DNA of 64,000 bases, taken from contig NZ_CP045393.1 of assembly GCF_009363655.1 (NCBI RefSeq), positions 1,798,001 through 1,862,000 of the forward strand, given 5' to 3'. Below are positions 38,571-47,071 of this stretch, in pieces. Made by a program: the position numbers and the translations under genes. Origin of the DNA: Roseovarius sp. THAF27. Lineage in GTDB: Bacteria; Pseudomonadota; Alphaproteobacteria; Rhodobacterales; Rhodobacteraceae. Numbering within the stretch: the first letter of the stretch is position 1; every line of letters starts with the position of its first letter. The notes beneath the pieces were generated by a model, which ran no database searches, was not told the DNA's origin, and was given only the letters and a program-made list of their open reading frames with translations.

Positions 38571-39779
38571 ATGAGCAGCCCCACCCAAGCCCCCGTCACC
38601 CGCCGCCGGGTGTTCTATATCCCGGGATACGATCCCATCCACCCGCGCCGCTACCGCGAGCTCTACCGCAAGGAGGGCGCGGAACAGGCGGGCCTCTCGG
38701 GCTATGACCTCACCCTTTCCGCCCGCAAATCCGAAGGCCGCTATGGCTGGCAGGTCGATGCGCAGATCGACGGGCACGACATCCATACCGAGTTCGACGT
38801 GCTGGTGTGGTCCGACATCGTCCGCGACAGCATGGAACGCGGCATCGCCGGCACCTACCTGCAACTCATCCGCACCGCCTGGACCTATATCGCCTCGGGC
38901 GCGCTCTTCCGCCTGATGCGCCTGCGCAAGGGGCCGGTCATCGCCGCGCTCTACCCGGTGGGGTTCCTGATCGTGCAGCTTATGATCGCCCTCGCGCTGG
39001 CCTACGCCCTGGGCCGCCTGCTGGCGCTCCTGCACCCCTACGCGGCCTGGGCGGGCCTCGCGGTGGTCCCGCCCGTGCTCCACTGGTTCAAGGCCCGCGA
39101 CAACAAGCTCTTCGCCTACTACCTCATGCACGACTACGCCTATTCGGCCCAATCCAAGGGCGCCAACCCGCCCGAGCTGGAGGCGCGGATGGCCCAGTTC
39201 ACCGACGAGATCGCCGCGGCGCTCACCACGGACGTGGACGAGGTGCTGGTGGTCGGCCATTCCTCCGGCGCGCATCTGGGTGTCTCCATCCTCGCCGACC
39301 TGATCCGCCAGGGCCGCGTACCGCACAACGGCCCGATACTCTCTTTCCTCACGCTGGGGCAGGTCGTCCCCATGGTCTCTTTCCTCAAAAACGCCCACCG
39401 CCTGCGCGCCGACCTGCATTACCTTTCGATCCGCGATGAACTCACCTGGGTCGACGTCACCGCCCCCGGCGACGGCTGCGCCTTCGCGCTCTGCGATCCC
39501 GTCGGCGTCTCGGGCGTCGCCCCCGAAAACCAGCGCTGGCCGCTGATCCTGTCGGCCGCCTTCACTCAAACACTCAGCCCCGAGCGCTGGAAAGCCCTGC
39601 GCTGGCGCTTCTTCCGCCTGCATTTCCAGTATCTCTGCGCCTTCGACCGCCCCGGCGACTACGACTATTTCCAGATCACCGCCGGCCCGCAGACCTTGGG
39701 CCACCGCTACGCCGACCGCGCCCCGTCGCCCAGCCGCATCACCCGCGCCACCTCCCGTTTCACGAGCATGGCGGCATGA
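38571..39779 (+). CDS. Membrane-associated alpha/beta-hydrolase-like protein, unknown substrate
   Basis: A 402-residue protein. The N-terminal half ends in two hydrophobic segments (about 120-175). A nucleophile-elbow motif VVGHSSGAH sits near residue 226. No other family could be named. Its stop overlaps the start of the P450 gene (ATGA), so the two are coupled. The pair suggests hydrolysis and oxidation of a lipid-like compound, which is inference from context only. Confidence 0.75.
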   Translation: MSSPTQAPVTRRRVFYIPGYDPIHPRRYRELYRKEGAEQAGLSGYDLTLSARKSEGRYGWQVDAQIDGHDIHTEFDVLVWSDIVRDSMERGIAGTYLQLIRTAWTYIASGALFRLMRLRKGPVIAALYPVGFLIVQLMIALALAYALGRLLALLHPYAAWAGLAVVPPVLHWFKARDNKLFAYYLMHDYAYSAQSKGANPPELEARMAQFTDEIAAALTTDVDEVLVVGHSSGAHLGVSILADLIRQGRVPHNGPILSFLTLGQVVPMVSFLKNAHRLRADLHYLSIRDELTWVDVTAPGDGCAFALCDPVGVSGVAPENQRWPLILSAAFTQTLSPERWKALRWRFFRLHFQYLCAFDRPGDYDYFQITAGPQTLGHRYADRAPSPSRITRATSRFTSMAA

Positions 39780-41143
39780 CGCAGCCCCCCAAGCCCCCGG
39801 CGCGCGAGGGCCGCGTTTCACTCTGGCGCTACATGCGGCTTTTCCGTCAGGACATCCTCTCGGCCCAGCCCGCACGGCTCTACCGCGCGTGGATGGCCGA
39901 ATTCCGCACGCCGTTCTTCCGCTCCTACCTCTGCAACCAGCCAGAGCTTGTTGACCTCGTGCTGAAAAACCGCCCCGACGACTTCCCCAAGTCCGACCGC
40001 GTGCGTGAGGGCCTCACGCCGCTTCTCGGCAATTCCGTCTTCGTCACGAACGGTGAGACATGGAAACGCCAGCGCCGTATCATCGACCCGGCCTTCGAGG
40101 GCGGGCGCCTGCGCGATACCTTCCCAGCCATGCTCGCCGCGGGGCAGGGCGCCGTGGCCCGTCTGGCCGGGCACGCCACCGGCCAGCCCGTCGAGATTGA
40201 GGCCGAGACCAGCCACGTCGCCGCCGACGTGATCTTCCGCACGCTCTTCTCGATCCCGATCGAGGACGAGATTGCCACCCGCGTCTTCAACGAGTTCCGC
40301 GAGCACCAGCGCACCCAGCCCATGCTGAACCTTGCCGCCTTCCTGCCGCTGCCGCGCTGGTTCCCCCGCTTTCACCGAGCCAAAACCAAGGCCACCGCCC
40401 GCACCATCCGCGACCTTATCACCCGCCTGACGACCCGCCGAATGGATGAGATCGCTGCGGGCACCGCGCCCGACGATCTGGCCACCAAGATCATGACCAC
40501 CACGGACTCCGAAACCGGCGACCGCTTCGACACGCCCGAGATGGTCGACCAGGTGGCGATCTTCTTTCTTGCGGGGCACGAAACCTCCGCTTCGGCCCTC
40601 GCCTGGGCGCTCTACCTGCTGGCCATGCATCCCGACTGGCAGGACCGTCTGGCGGCCGAGGCGCAAGGCGTGCTGACGGAGGGCACCATGGGTTTTTCGG
40701 ACATGGGCAAACTGCGCGTCTCGCGCGATGTCTTTCGCGAAACCCTGCGCCTTTACCCGCCCGTGCCGATGATGGTGCGCGAGGCCGCCTGTCCTGAAAC
40801 CTTCCGCGACCGCGCGGTTCCGAAAGGCAGCCAGATCGTCCTCAGCCCGTGGCACCAGCACCGCCACGAGCGCCTCTGGGAGCGCCCGGACGATTTCGAC
40901 CCGGCCCGCTTTGCCACCGAGAACGGCAAGACCTGTTTGCGCAATGCCTACATGCCGTTCTCCGCCGGCCAGCGGGTCTGCACCGGGGCCGGATTCGCGA
41001 TGATCGAGGGGCCGCTCCTGTTGTCCATGCTGGTCGCCGCGTACCGCTTCGATCTGGTGTCCGAGCGCCCCGCCATACCGGTGGCGCACCTGACCGTGCG
41101 CGGCAAGGACGGCATCTGGCTCAAGGTCACGCCGCGCGACTAA
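39776..41143 (+). CDS. Cytochrome P450
   Basis: A 455-residue P450. The I-helix oxygen-binding motif is LAGHETSASAL (about 265), the K-helix ExxR is ETLR (about 323), and the heme-binding Cys402 lies in FSAGQRVCTGAG. It adds one oxygen atom to an organic substrate using electrons from a redox partner that is not encoded nearby. No signal peptide or membrane anchor is apparent. It is the second gene of a two-gene operon; a double hairpin follows 36 bases after its stop. Confidence 0.92.
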   Translation: MTQPPKPPAREGRVSLWRYMRLFRQDILSAQPARLYRAWMAEFRTPFFRSYLCNQPELVDLVLKNRPDDFPKSDRVREGLTPLLGNSVFVTNGETWKRQRRIIDPAFEGGRLRDTFPAMLAAGQGAVARLAGHATGQPVEIEAETSHVAADVIFRTLFSIPIEDEIATRVFNEFREHQRTQPMLNLAAFLPLPRWFPRFHRAKTKATARTIRDLITRLTTRRMDEIAAGTAPDDLATKIMTTTDSETGDRFDTPEMVDQVAIFFLAGHETSASALAWALYLLAMHPDWQDRLAAEAQGVLTEGTMGFSDMGKLRVSRDVFRETLRLYPPVPMMVREAACPETFRDRAVPKGSQIVLSPWHQHRHERLWERPDDFDPARFATENGKTCLRNAYMPFSAGQRVCTGAGFAMIEGPLLLSMLVAAYRFDLVSERPAIPVAHLTVRGKDGIWLKVTPRD

Positions 41144-41179
41144 AGCGATTCAATGTGTCCCGGAAACACTTTGGGCCGG

Positions 41180-41229
41180 GGCAAATCTTTTGAGAAAAGA
41201 TTTGCCAAAAGCTTTCTCAAAGCTTTTGG
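41180..41229. terminator. Two adjacent perfect hairpins between convergent genes
   Basis: Hairpin 1 (41180-41206) is a 12-bp stem starting GGCAAATCTTTT with loop GAG. Hairpin 2 (41205-41229) is an 11-bp stem starting CCAAAAGCTTT with loop CTC. They share two bases, and their loops are complementary. Runs of T and A lie inside the stems on both strands, so it may end transcription from both sides. Confidence 0.7.
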
Positions 41230-41231
41230 CT

Positions 41232-41462
41232 TCAGCACCAAACCGACACACGCTCGTTATTGCAAAAGATTTCGACCTGTCCCGCGTTCTCGACCGCATG
41301 ATAGCCCCGTCGCGTTATCTCGCGCCGGAACCGCTCACGCCCCACGATCCGCTCGATGTCCCTCACGCTGCGTCGGACAACGCCGCCAGCCCGCGCCGCT
41401 TTCGCGTCGAAGATCTTCCGCATCCAAAGGTCCGCGGGCAACAAAAGACGAAGCTCTGACAT
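41232..41462 (-). CDS. Conserved small basic protein, function unknown
   Basis: A 76-residue protein beginning MSELRLLLPADLWMRKIFDA and ending with NAGQVEIFCNNERVSVWC. The region AARAGGVVRRSVRDIERIVG is Arg-rich. Similar short proteins are common in Rhodobacteraceae and have been named, probably wrongly, as a phosphoribosylanthranilate isomerase; it is far too short for that enzyme. It could bind nucleic acid, judging by charge. It ends right at the double hairpin shared with the P450 gene. Confidence 0.6.
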   Translation of the reverse strand: MSELRLLLPADLWMRKIFDAKAARAGGVVRRSVRDIERIVGRERFRREITRRGYHAVENAGQVEIFCNNERVSVWC

Positions 41463-41606
41463 GGCCCCAAGTTGACGCAATCAGGATTAAGAACGGGTAA
41501 AGCCCGTGCGGTGTGTTAATCGGGCCGTCGAATGACAACGGCACCGCCGCATTACCACTCGGATACCGACGCGATACCGACGTGGGTTTCGGCGTTACCG
41601 GATCCG

Positions 41607-41825
41607 TTAACCTTTTTCCCGGTAATGCCGCAGAACGTAGAGCCGGATCGCCGACGCCAGCCCCATCTCCACGCCCCGCGCCGCGTCGATCCGGGCGGCC
41701 AGCAGGTTTACCGGCACATCTTCTTCGCCGGCTATCTCCTTGAAAGCCTTCCAGAAATCATCTTCCAGGGACACGCTTGTCCGGTGCCCGCGCAGGGTCA
41801 GAGACCGTTTGACCGGCCGGCTCAC
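41607..41825 (-). CDS. Ribbon-helix-helix domain protein
   Basis: A 72-residue protein with the RHH_4 pattern SLTLRGHRTSVSLEDDFWKAF then LASAIRLYVLRHYRE. RHH proteins are often DNA-binding regulators. It starts at a GTG whose last two bases overlap the stop of the DUF4169 gene (GTGA), so it is translated by coupling. It is third in a fumC-DUF4169-RHH chain. Confidence 0.8.
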   Translation of the reverse strand: MSRPVKRSLTLRGHRTSVSLEDDFWKAFKEIAGEEDVPVNLLAARIDAARGVEMGLASAIRLYVLRHYREKG

Positions 41826-42001
41826 TCGTCGTCCAGGCGATGCTGCCGCAGCGCTTCCCGCGCCTTTTTCGCTCTTGCCTCGTCAACCTCTCGATCAACC
41901 TTGGTTCGACCGAATTTCACTGCGTTTTCATCAGCTTGTGCCCGCTTTTTCACGCGATTCTTCGCCTTCCGAACGCGGTTGAGATTGACGAACTCGCTCA
42001 T
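41822..42001 (-). CDS. DUF4169 family protein
   Basis: A 59-residue, very basic, lysine- and arginine-rich protein ([20 protein letters not shown], then [16 protein letters not shown]) of a family seen next to fumC in alphaproteobacteria. Its ATG overlaps the fumC stop (ATGA) and its own stop overlaps the GTG of the RHH gene. Function is unknown. Confidence 0.82.
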   Translation of the reverse strand: MSEFVNLNRVRKAKNRVKKRAQADENAVKFGRTKVDREVDEARAKKAREALRQHRLDDE

Positions 42002-43395
42002 GCGTCTTTCGGGCCGATCATGTCTTCGGGCCGCACCACTTCGTCAAAGGTCTTTTCGTCCACGAACCCCAGCGAAATTGCCTCTTCTTTCAAAGTGGTA
42101 CCGTTCTTGTGCGCTGTCTTGGCGACCTTGGTGGCATTGTCATAGCCGATGGTCGGCGCCAGCGCCGTCACCAGCATCAGGCTTTCCTTCATCAGCTTCT
42201 CGATCCGGGGCTCGTTGGCCTCGATTCCCAGCAGCATCCGCTCGGTGAAGCTGTCCGCCGCGTCACCCAAAAGCTGTATGGATTGCAACAGGTTATACGA
42301 CATCATCGGGTTGTAGACATTGAGCTCGAAATGCCCCTGGCTGCCTGCGAACTTGATCGCCGAATCGTTGCCCATCACGTGCGCCGCGACCTGGGTCAGT
42401 GCCTCGGCCTGCGTCGGGTTCACCTTGCCCGGCATGATCGACGATCCGGGCTCGTTCTCCGGCAGGATCAACTCGCCCAGGCCAGAGCGCGGGCCACTTC
42501 CCAAGAACCTGATATCATTGGCAATCTTGTAGCAACTGCCTGCCACGGTCGCGATTGCGCCGGACAGGAAAACCATCGCGTCATGGGCCGCCAGCGCCTC
42601 GAACTTGTTGGGCGCGGTGACGAAGGGGAGGCCGGTGATCTCGGCCATGTTCGCCGCCACCGTTTCGCCCCAGCCCTTGCGGGTGTTGAGGCCCGTGCCC
42701 ACGGCCGTGCCTCCCTGGGCCAGCTCGTAAATGCCCGGAAGGCCGGTCTCGACCCGAGCGATTCCCTGGCGGACCTGGTGGGCGTAGCCCGAGAATTCCT
42801 GGCCCAGAGTCAACGGCGTCGCATCCTGCGTATGGGTGCGGCCGATCTTGATGATATCCTTGAATTCGCTGGACTTTTCCTCCAACCCTGCGGCGAGTTT
42901 CTCCAGCCCCGGCAGCAGGACATCACGCACCGACATGGCCGTGGCAATATGCATCGCGGTCGGAAAGGTGTCGTTCGAGGATTGCCCCATGTTGCAGTGA
43001 TCGTTGGGGTGAACGGGGTCCTTGCTGCCGATGGTTCCGCCGAGGATCTCGATCGCGCGGTTGGCGATGACCTCGTTGGCGTTCATGTTCGATTGCGTGC
43101 CCGAACCCGTCTGCCAGACCACCAAGGGGAAATGGTCGTCCAGCTTGCCCTCGACGACTTCACCCGCCGCTTCGATGATTGCGTCCGCCAGCTTGGCGTC
43201 CAGAACGCCCGCCTCCTTGTTGGCCATGGCGCAAGCCTTCTTGATCACGCCGAGCGCGCGCACGATCGCAACCGGCTGTTTTTCCCAGCCGATGGGAAAA
43301 TTCATCAACGAGCGCTGCGTCTGTGCCCCCCAGTATTTTTCCGCAGGAACCTCCAGCGGGCCGAAACTGTCGGATTCTGTACGGGTAGAGGTCAT
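41998..43395 (-). CDS. fumC: Class II fumarate hydratase
   Basis: A 465-residue iron-independent fumarase that interconverts fumarate and malate in the TCA cycle. Signature [15 protein letters not shown] (about 320), substrate-binding [13 protein letters not shown] (about 95) and [14 protein letters not shown] (about 185). The start has AGGAG upstream. Two small coupled genes follow. Confidence 0.95.
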   Translation of the reverse strand: MTSTRTESDSFGPLEVPAEKYWGAQTQRSLMNFPIGWEKQPVAIVRALGVIKKACAMANKEAGVLDAKLADAIIEAAGEVVEGKLDDHFPLVVWQTGSGTQSNMNANEVIANRAIEILGGTIGSKDPVHPNDHCNMGQSSNDTFPTAMHIATAMSVRDVLLPGLEKLAAGLEEKSSEFKDIIKIGRTHTQDATPLTLGQEFSGYAHQVRQGIARVETGLPGIYELAQGGTAVGTGLNTRKGWGETVAANMAEITGLPFVTAPNKFEALAAHDAMVFLSGAIATVAGSCYKIANDIRFLGSGPRSGLGELILPENEPGSSIMPGKVNPTQAEALTQVAAHVMGNDSAIKFAGSQGHFELNVYNPMMSYNLLQSIQLLGDAADSFTERMLLGIEANEPRIEKLMKESLMLVTALAPTIGYDNATKVAKTAHKNGTTLKEEAISLGFVDEKTFDEVVRPEDMIGPKDA

Positions 43396-43484
43396 GTCGG
43401 CGTCTCCTGGAACTGCTTTTGGGCTTCATACCGGACCAAGCGGAAAGATCAACGCCGTGTCTTATGAATTACCCTGTCGGCACG

Positions 43485-43973
43485 TCACTTGCGGAAGCTG
43501 TCGAGACTCACGACCTCGGCGTCCCGAGGCTTGGCGACGTCATCTTCGTCGACCTCGACACTATCGGCTTCGTCCGGTTCGCCGGCACTGTCGTCGTTGT
43601 CCTCATCTTCTTCGTCGTCTTCCTGAGACTCGAACCGAAGCCCGAATTCGACCGACGGATCCACAAAGGTCTGGATCGCGTCATAGGGGATATACAACGT
43701 CTCGGGGCTGTCGCCGAAATTGAGTGTGACGGTGAACCCTTCGTCGGTGACGTCCAGATCGTCGAACCAGTGCTGCATCACCACGGTCATCTCGCTGGGA
43801 TAGCGTTCGCGGAGCCAGTCGGCGAGTTCCGCGTCGGGATGGGTCGTCTCGAAGGTGATGAAGAAATGATGCGCGCCGGGCAGTCCATTGTCCCGCACGC
43901 TGCACAGCACCTCCTGGATCAGGCCGCGCATGGCGCGATGCATCAGTTTTCCATAATCAATCGAATGCGGCAT
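43485..43973 (-). CDS. sspB: SspB-alpha-type ClpXP adaptor
   Basis: A 162-residue protein: a substrate-binding domain (about 1-110; MPHSIDYGKLMHRAMRGLIQEVL), an acidic linker (about 115-150) and a short C-terminal tail (VVSLDSFRK) that would dock on ClpX. The family delivers ssrA-tagged and other proteins to ClpXP in the cytoplasm. The gene is 89 bases downstream of the fumC start region, on the same strand. Confidence 0.9.
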   Translation of the reverse strand: MPHSIDYGKLMHRAMRGLIQEVLCSVRDNGLPGAHHFFITFETTHPDAELADWLRERYPSEMTVVMQHWFDDLDVTDEGFTVTLNFGDSPETLYIPYDAIQTFVDPSVEFGLRFESQEDDEEDEDNDDSAGEPDEADSVEVDEDDVAKPRDAEVVSLDSFRK

Positions 43974-44040
43974 CTTGGTCCCCGAACCTCTTGCACCTCA
44001 CAATAAGGGATTCGAAGCAAAACAAAAGAGGCCGCGCATC

Positions 44041-45285
44041 TCAGATCAACAGATCCACGCCCCATGCGAGTAAGGCCATGATCAGCAGGCCGGCAACCAT
44101 CGGCACACGCATCACCAGATAGAGAAACGACGCAAGTGCGACCAGAAGCGCATTCTGAGGCGAAAGGTTTTCGAGCAGCAGGACGGGGCCATATCCGCCC
44201 TGTGCTGTCTCTGTGAAGAGTACGTGCAGTGTGAACCAGACAGCAAGGTTGAGGATCACGCCCGCGACACTGGCGGATATCGCATCGAATGCGCCCTTCA
44301 GGCGGGGGCGGGACAACAACGACTCGACATAGGGAGCGGCGGCAAAAATCCAGAGAAAACATGGGACGAACGTGACCCAAAGCGTCACGAGCGCGGCCAC
44401 TGTGGCCAGTCCGGGGCCAACTTGCAGGAAGCCCGCCATGAAACCAGCGAATTGCGTCACGAGGATGAGCGGCCCCGGCGTGGTTTCCGCAAGCCCGAGC
44501 GCGTCGATCATCTGGTCCGTGCTGAGCCAGCCGTAGGATTGCACGATTTCTTGCGTCATGTAGGCCAGCACGGCATAAGCCCCGCCGAAGGTCACCACGG
44601 CGAGCTTGGAGAAGAACAGACCTATCTGCAAAAGCAGAGAGGCGTTCACGACCCACAGAATCATGAGGGGCGCGGCCCAGACCGCCCCCCACAGCAGAAC
44701 CGTGCGCAGGGTATTGCCCGGGTACACCGGCGTCGACGCCTTGGCTTCGGGCGGGTTTGCGGACGCGAAAACGAGGCCGACGGTGGCCGCGAGCGCGATG
44801 ATGGCGGGAAAGGGGACCGACAGGAAAAAAATTCCGACGAATGCGGCGAGCGCGAGCGCATAGGCGAGCCCGCCTTTCAATGCCCGGCGCGACAGCTTAT
44901 ACAGGGCCTGAAAGACGATGACGACCACGGCGGCCTTGATGCCGGCGAACAAGACCTGCACCAGGGGCAACTGGCCGAAATAGGCGTAGCCGAACGCCAG
45001 CGCGAAGATGACCGCGGCACCCGGAAGCACGAACAACAGTCCCGCCAGCAGCCCGCCCGGAACGCCGCGCAGCTTCCAGCCCGCGTAGGTGGCCAGTTGC
45101 ATCGCCTCGGGCCCGGGCAGAAGCATGCAGAAGGACAACGCTTGCAGAAATTGCGTCTCGGTCAGCCATTTGTGGCGGTCCACCAGTTCTGTCTGCATAA
45201 GGGAAATCTGCGCGGCAGGCCCGCCAAAGGACAATATCCCGATCCGCCCGAACACGCGGAACATCTTGCTAAGCGATACCGTCAT
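44041..45285 (-). CDS. chrA: Chromate transporter ChrA-like
   Basis: A 414-residue membrane protein made of two homologous halves; each begins with a G-P rich segment (SFGGPAAQISLMQ at 19-31; TFGGAYAVLAYMTQEIVQ near 232) and has TTPGPL/LPGPEA motifs. ChrA proteins export chromate, sometimes sulfate or other anions. About ten hydrophobic segments are visible. No chrB or other resistance gene is adjacent. Confidence 0.85.
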   Translation of the reverse strand: MTVSLSKMFRVFGRIGILSFGGPAAQISLMQTELVDRHKWLTETQFLQALSFCMLLPGPEAMQLATYAGWKLRGVPGGLLAGLLFVLPGAAVIFALAFGYAYFGQLPLVQVLFAGIKAAVVVIVFQALYKLSRRALKGGLAYALALAAFVGIFFLSVPFPAIIALAATVGLVFASANPPEAKASTPVYPGNTLRTVLLWGAVWAAPLMILWVVNASLLLQIGLFFSKLAVVTFGGAYAVLAYMTQEIVQSYGWLSTDQMIDALGLAETTPGPLILVTQFAGFMAGFLQVGPGLATVAALVTLWVTFVPCFLWIFAAAPYVESLLSRPRLKGAFDAISASVAGVILNLAVWFTLHVLFTETAQGGYGPVLLLENLSPQNALLVALASFLYLVMRVPMVAGLLIMALLAWGVDLLI

Positions 45286-45597
45286 CGCGCATCTCGCGTC
45301 ACTGGCCAGTCATGGCCTTCGTCATACCCGTCGCGGACCCATCGGTACAGTGCATCGTGGATGGGAATTCCGGATATCAACTGCACATGGTCGTTTCGAA
45401 GCTGTCGTGACAGGCCGACCGAAACGCGATTGCGCAAGGTTCAGTGCATGCGACTTTGGGTCAAAGCCTCACGGGGTCGTCGCAGATGTGCCCCACAACC
45501 TGATGTGGCGAATTGGAAAGTCGGGCAATGCCTGTCGGAACATGATGCGACGTCGGCGCGTTAATAAGGATTGATGGGGCTTATTTCATGACACTGA
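45286..45597. other. Intergenic region, no gene recognised
   Basis: About 310 bases between the divergent chrA and the DUF2383 remnant. No RNA, repeat or protein with support was seen; it presumably contains the chrA promoter. Confidence 0.4.
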
Positions 45598-45915
45598 ACA
45601 CTTCTGCCGAGTACCGCGACGCATACGGCGCACGAGGCAGATTTGTCGGCGCAGTTGCGCACGCATGGATGTGTGCCAGACGAGGACGGCAGTTTCTTTT
45701 CCACCGTGCAGCGCCTCGTCATCAAGACCCGTGCGGTCTTTGATGACATCGACGAAGATGTGCTCAATTCGGTGATAAAAGGCGAGGAACGGATCATGCA
45801 GCTTTACCACGAGGCGATGGCCGCAGCGCGCGATGAAGAGGATCTGTCGCTTCTCAGCCGCCAGCGGGGGCAGGTCGCACGGCTGGTGCAGGATGCGAGA
45901 CACCTCGCCGACTGA
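45598..45915 (+). pseudogene. Truncated DUF2383 (PA2169-type four-helix-bundle) remnant
   Basis: The frame has no ATG; it opens after a stop at 45595-45597 and reads THTAHEADLSAQLRTHG, then DGSFFSTVQRLVIKTRAVF and KGEERIMQLYHEAM, which match the second half of DUF2383 proteins. The first helix is missing. An ATG at 45588 lies in another frame, so a frameshift or deletion is likely. A TTG at 45643 could start a shorter product. Such proteins are usually stress-related; UspA lies downstream. Confidence 0.5.
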
Positions 45916-46606
45916 CGCGCGCTGACGCGACATCAAGGGGCTTCCCAAAGCTTTGTGAAATTAGGTGAAGTGCAGGCTTCTGTTGCCAGGTGCCTGCGAA
46001 CCCCGCCTGACCTTGCTAGAGGCCAGGACTTAATTTTCGGTTACTCCGACTGCTTACGCAGCCATTGCGACCGGAGCACGATTGTCGTTGGCAATTATGC
46101 TTAGCGAACCGATAACGGTGGTATCTCACCGGGACAAAGCAAACCCCTTTAGACGTTCGTCGATCCTGTTTCGGCCCCGTATCCCTCCAACGACGGGTGA
46201 TTGGTGGAGCCGCCGGGTACCGCCCCCGGGTCCGATCCGCTTATTACGAGCGCGTTTATGTCCATAGTCCCGAAGGACACCTTCAACATAGTTACGTCAT
46301 GGGATTTTGCAACGGGATGCAGGACCATGAATGCCGAAAATTCGGGCGAATCCGTTGCCGATGCGCCTGGATAAATTGCATGGCACCCGTTCAGTGCGCC
46401 CTTAGACAAGCACGCAAATCCCCTTTGCCGTGCATGTGTCATGTCGCATGCGCCAGGAAATAGGCCGCATTTCATTGAAGTTCGGTCGTCAAACGGGTTA
46501 GTCTTGCCCAGACAGGGCAGTCCGTGGGTTCGCCATGGATCCCTGGGGACCTGCGCACGCAGCCGAAAAGAGCCGCGACAAACGGTGCGCAACAGGAGGG
46601 ACACAC
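45916..46606. other. Intergenic region upstream of uspA, no gene recognised
   Basis: About 690 bases without a supported gene. Open frames on both strands have no ribosome-binding site and unusual composition. It probably holds the promoter of the uspA-BCCT pair. Confidence 0.45.
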
Positions 46607-47023
46607 ATGTTCAAAAAGATCATGGCTCCGGTCGATTTGGCACATATGGATCGTCTCGAGAAGGCGCTCAAATGTACCGCAGACCTGGCCAAGCACTACG
46701 ATGCCGAAGTGATTTTTGTCGGCGTCACAAGTTCTACCCCGAGTTCCATGGCCCACACGCCTGCCGAGTACGCGGAAAAGCTCGACGCGTTCGCGAAAGA
46801 TCAGGGATCGGCCAACGGCTTCACCGCGTCAGGCGACGCGCTGGTCAGCCACGATCCGAGTTCCGACGTGGACGACATCCTGCTGAAGGCGGTCAAGGAC
46901 ACCGGCGCTGATCTGGTCGTGATGGCCAGTCATGTGCCGAACATCATGGATTACGTTTGGCCGTCCAACGGCGGAAAGATCGCGGAACACGCCGAATGCT
47001 CGGTCATGGTTGTCCGCACCTGA
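46607..47023 (+). CDS. Universal stress protein, UspA family
   Basis: A 138-residue protein starting MFKKIMAPVDLAH with AGGAGGG upstream. It has the Usp fold pattern with a conserved final segment VWPSNGGKIAEHAECSVMVVRT, including the G-x2-A-x-H-x4-V ATP-binding-like end. It is followed after 48 bases by a BCCT transporter gene, suggesting a two-gene unit for osmotic or other stress. A longer in-frame start upstream lacks family similarity. Confidence 0.88.
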   Translation: MFKKIMAPVDLAHMDRLEKALKCTADLAKHYDAEVIFVGVTSSTPSSMAHTPAEYAEKLDAFAKDQGSANGFTASGDALVSHDPSSDVDDILLKAVKDTGADLVVMASHVPNIMDYVWPSNGGKIAEHAECSVMVVRT

Positions 47024-47071
47024 TCGCGTCTAGCGCTGCCCAAATCAAGTTTTACACAGAGGAGGTCGTGC

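Noticed and set aside
46149..46604. A 151-codon minus-strand frame upstream of uspA
   Set aside because: Unusual composition, no start signal and no recognised domain; it covers the uspA promoter region.
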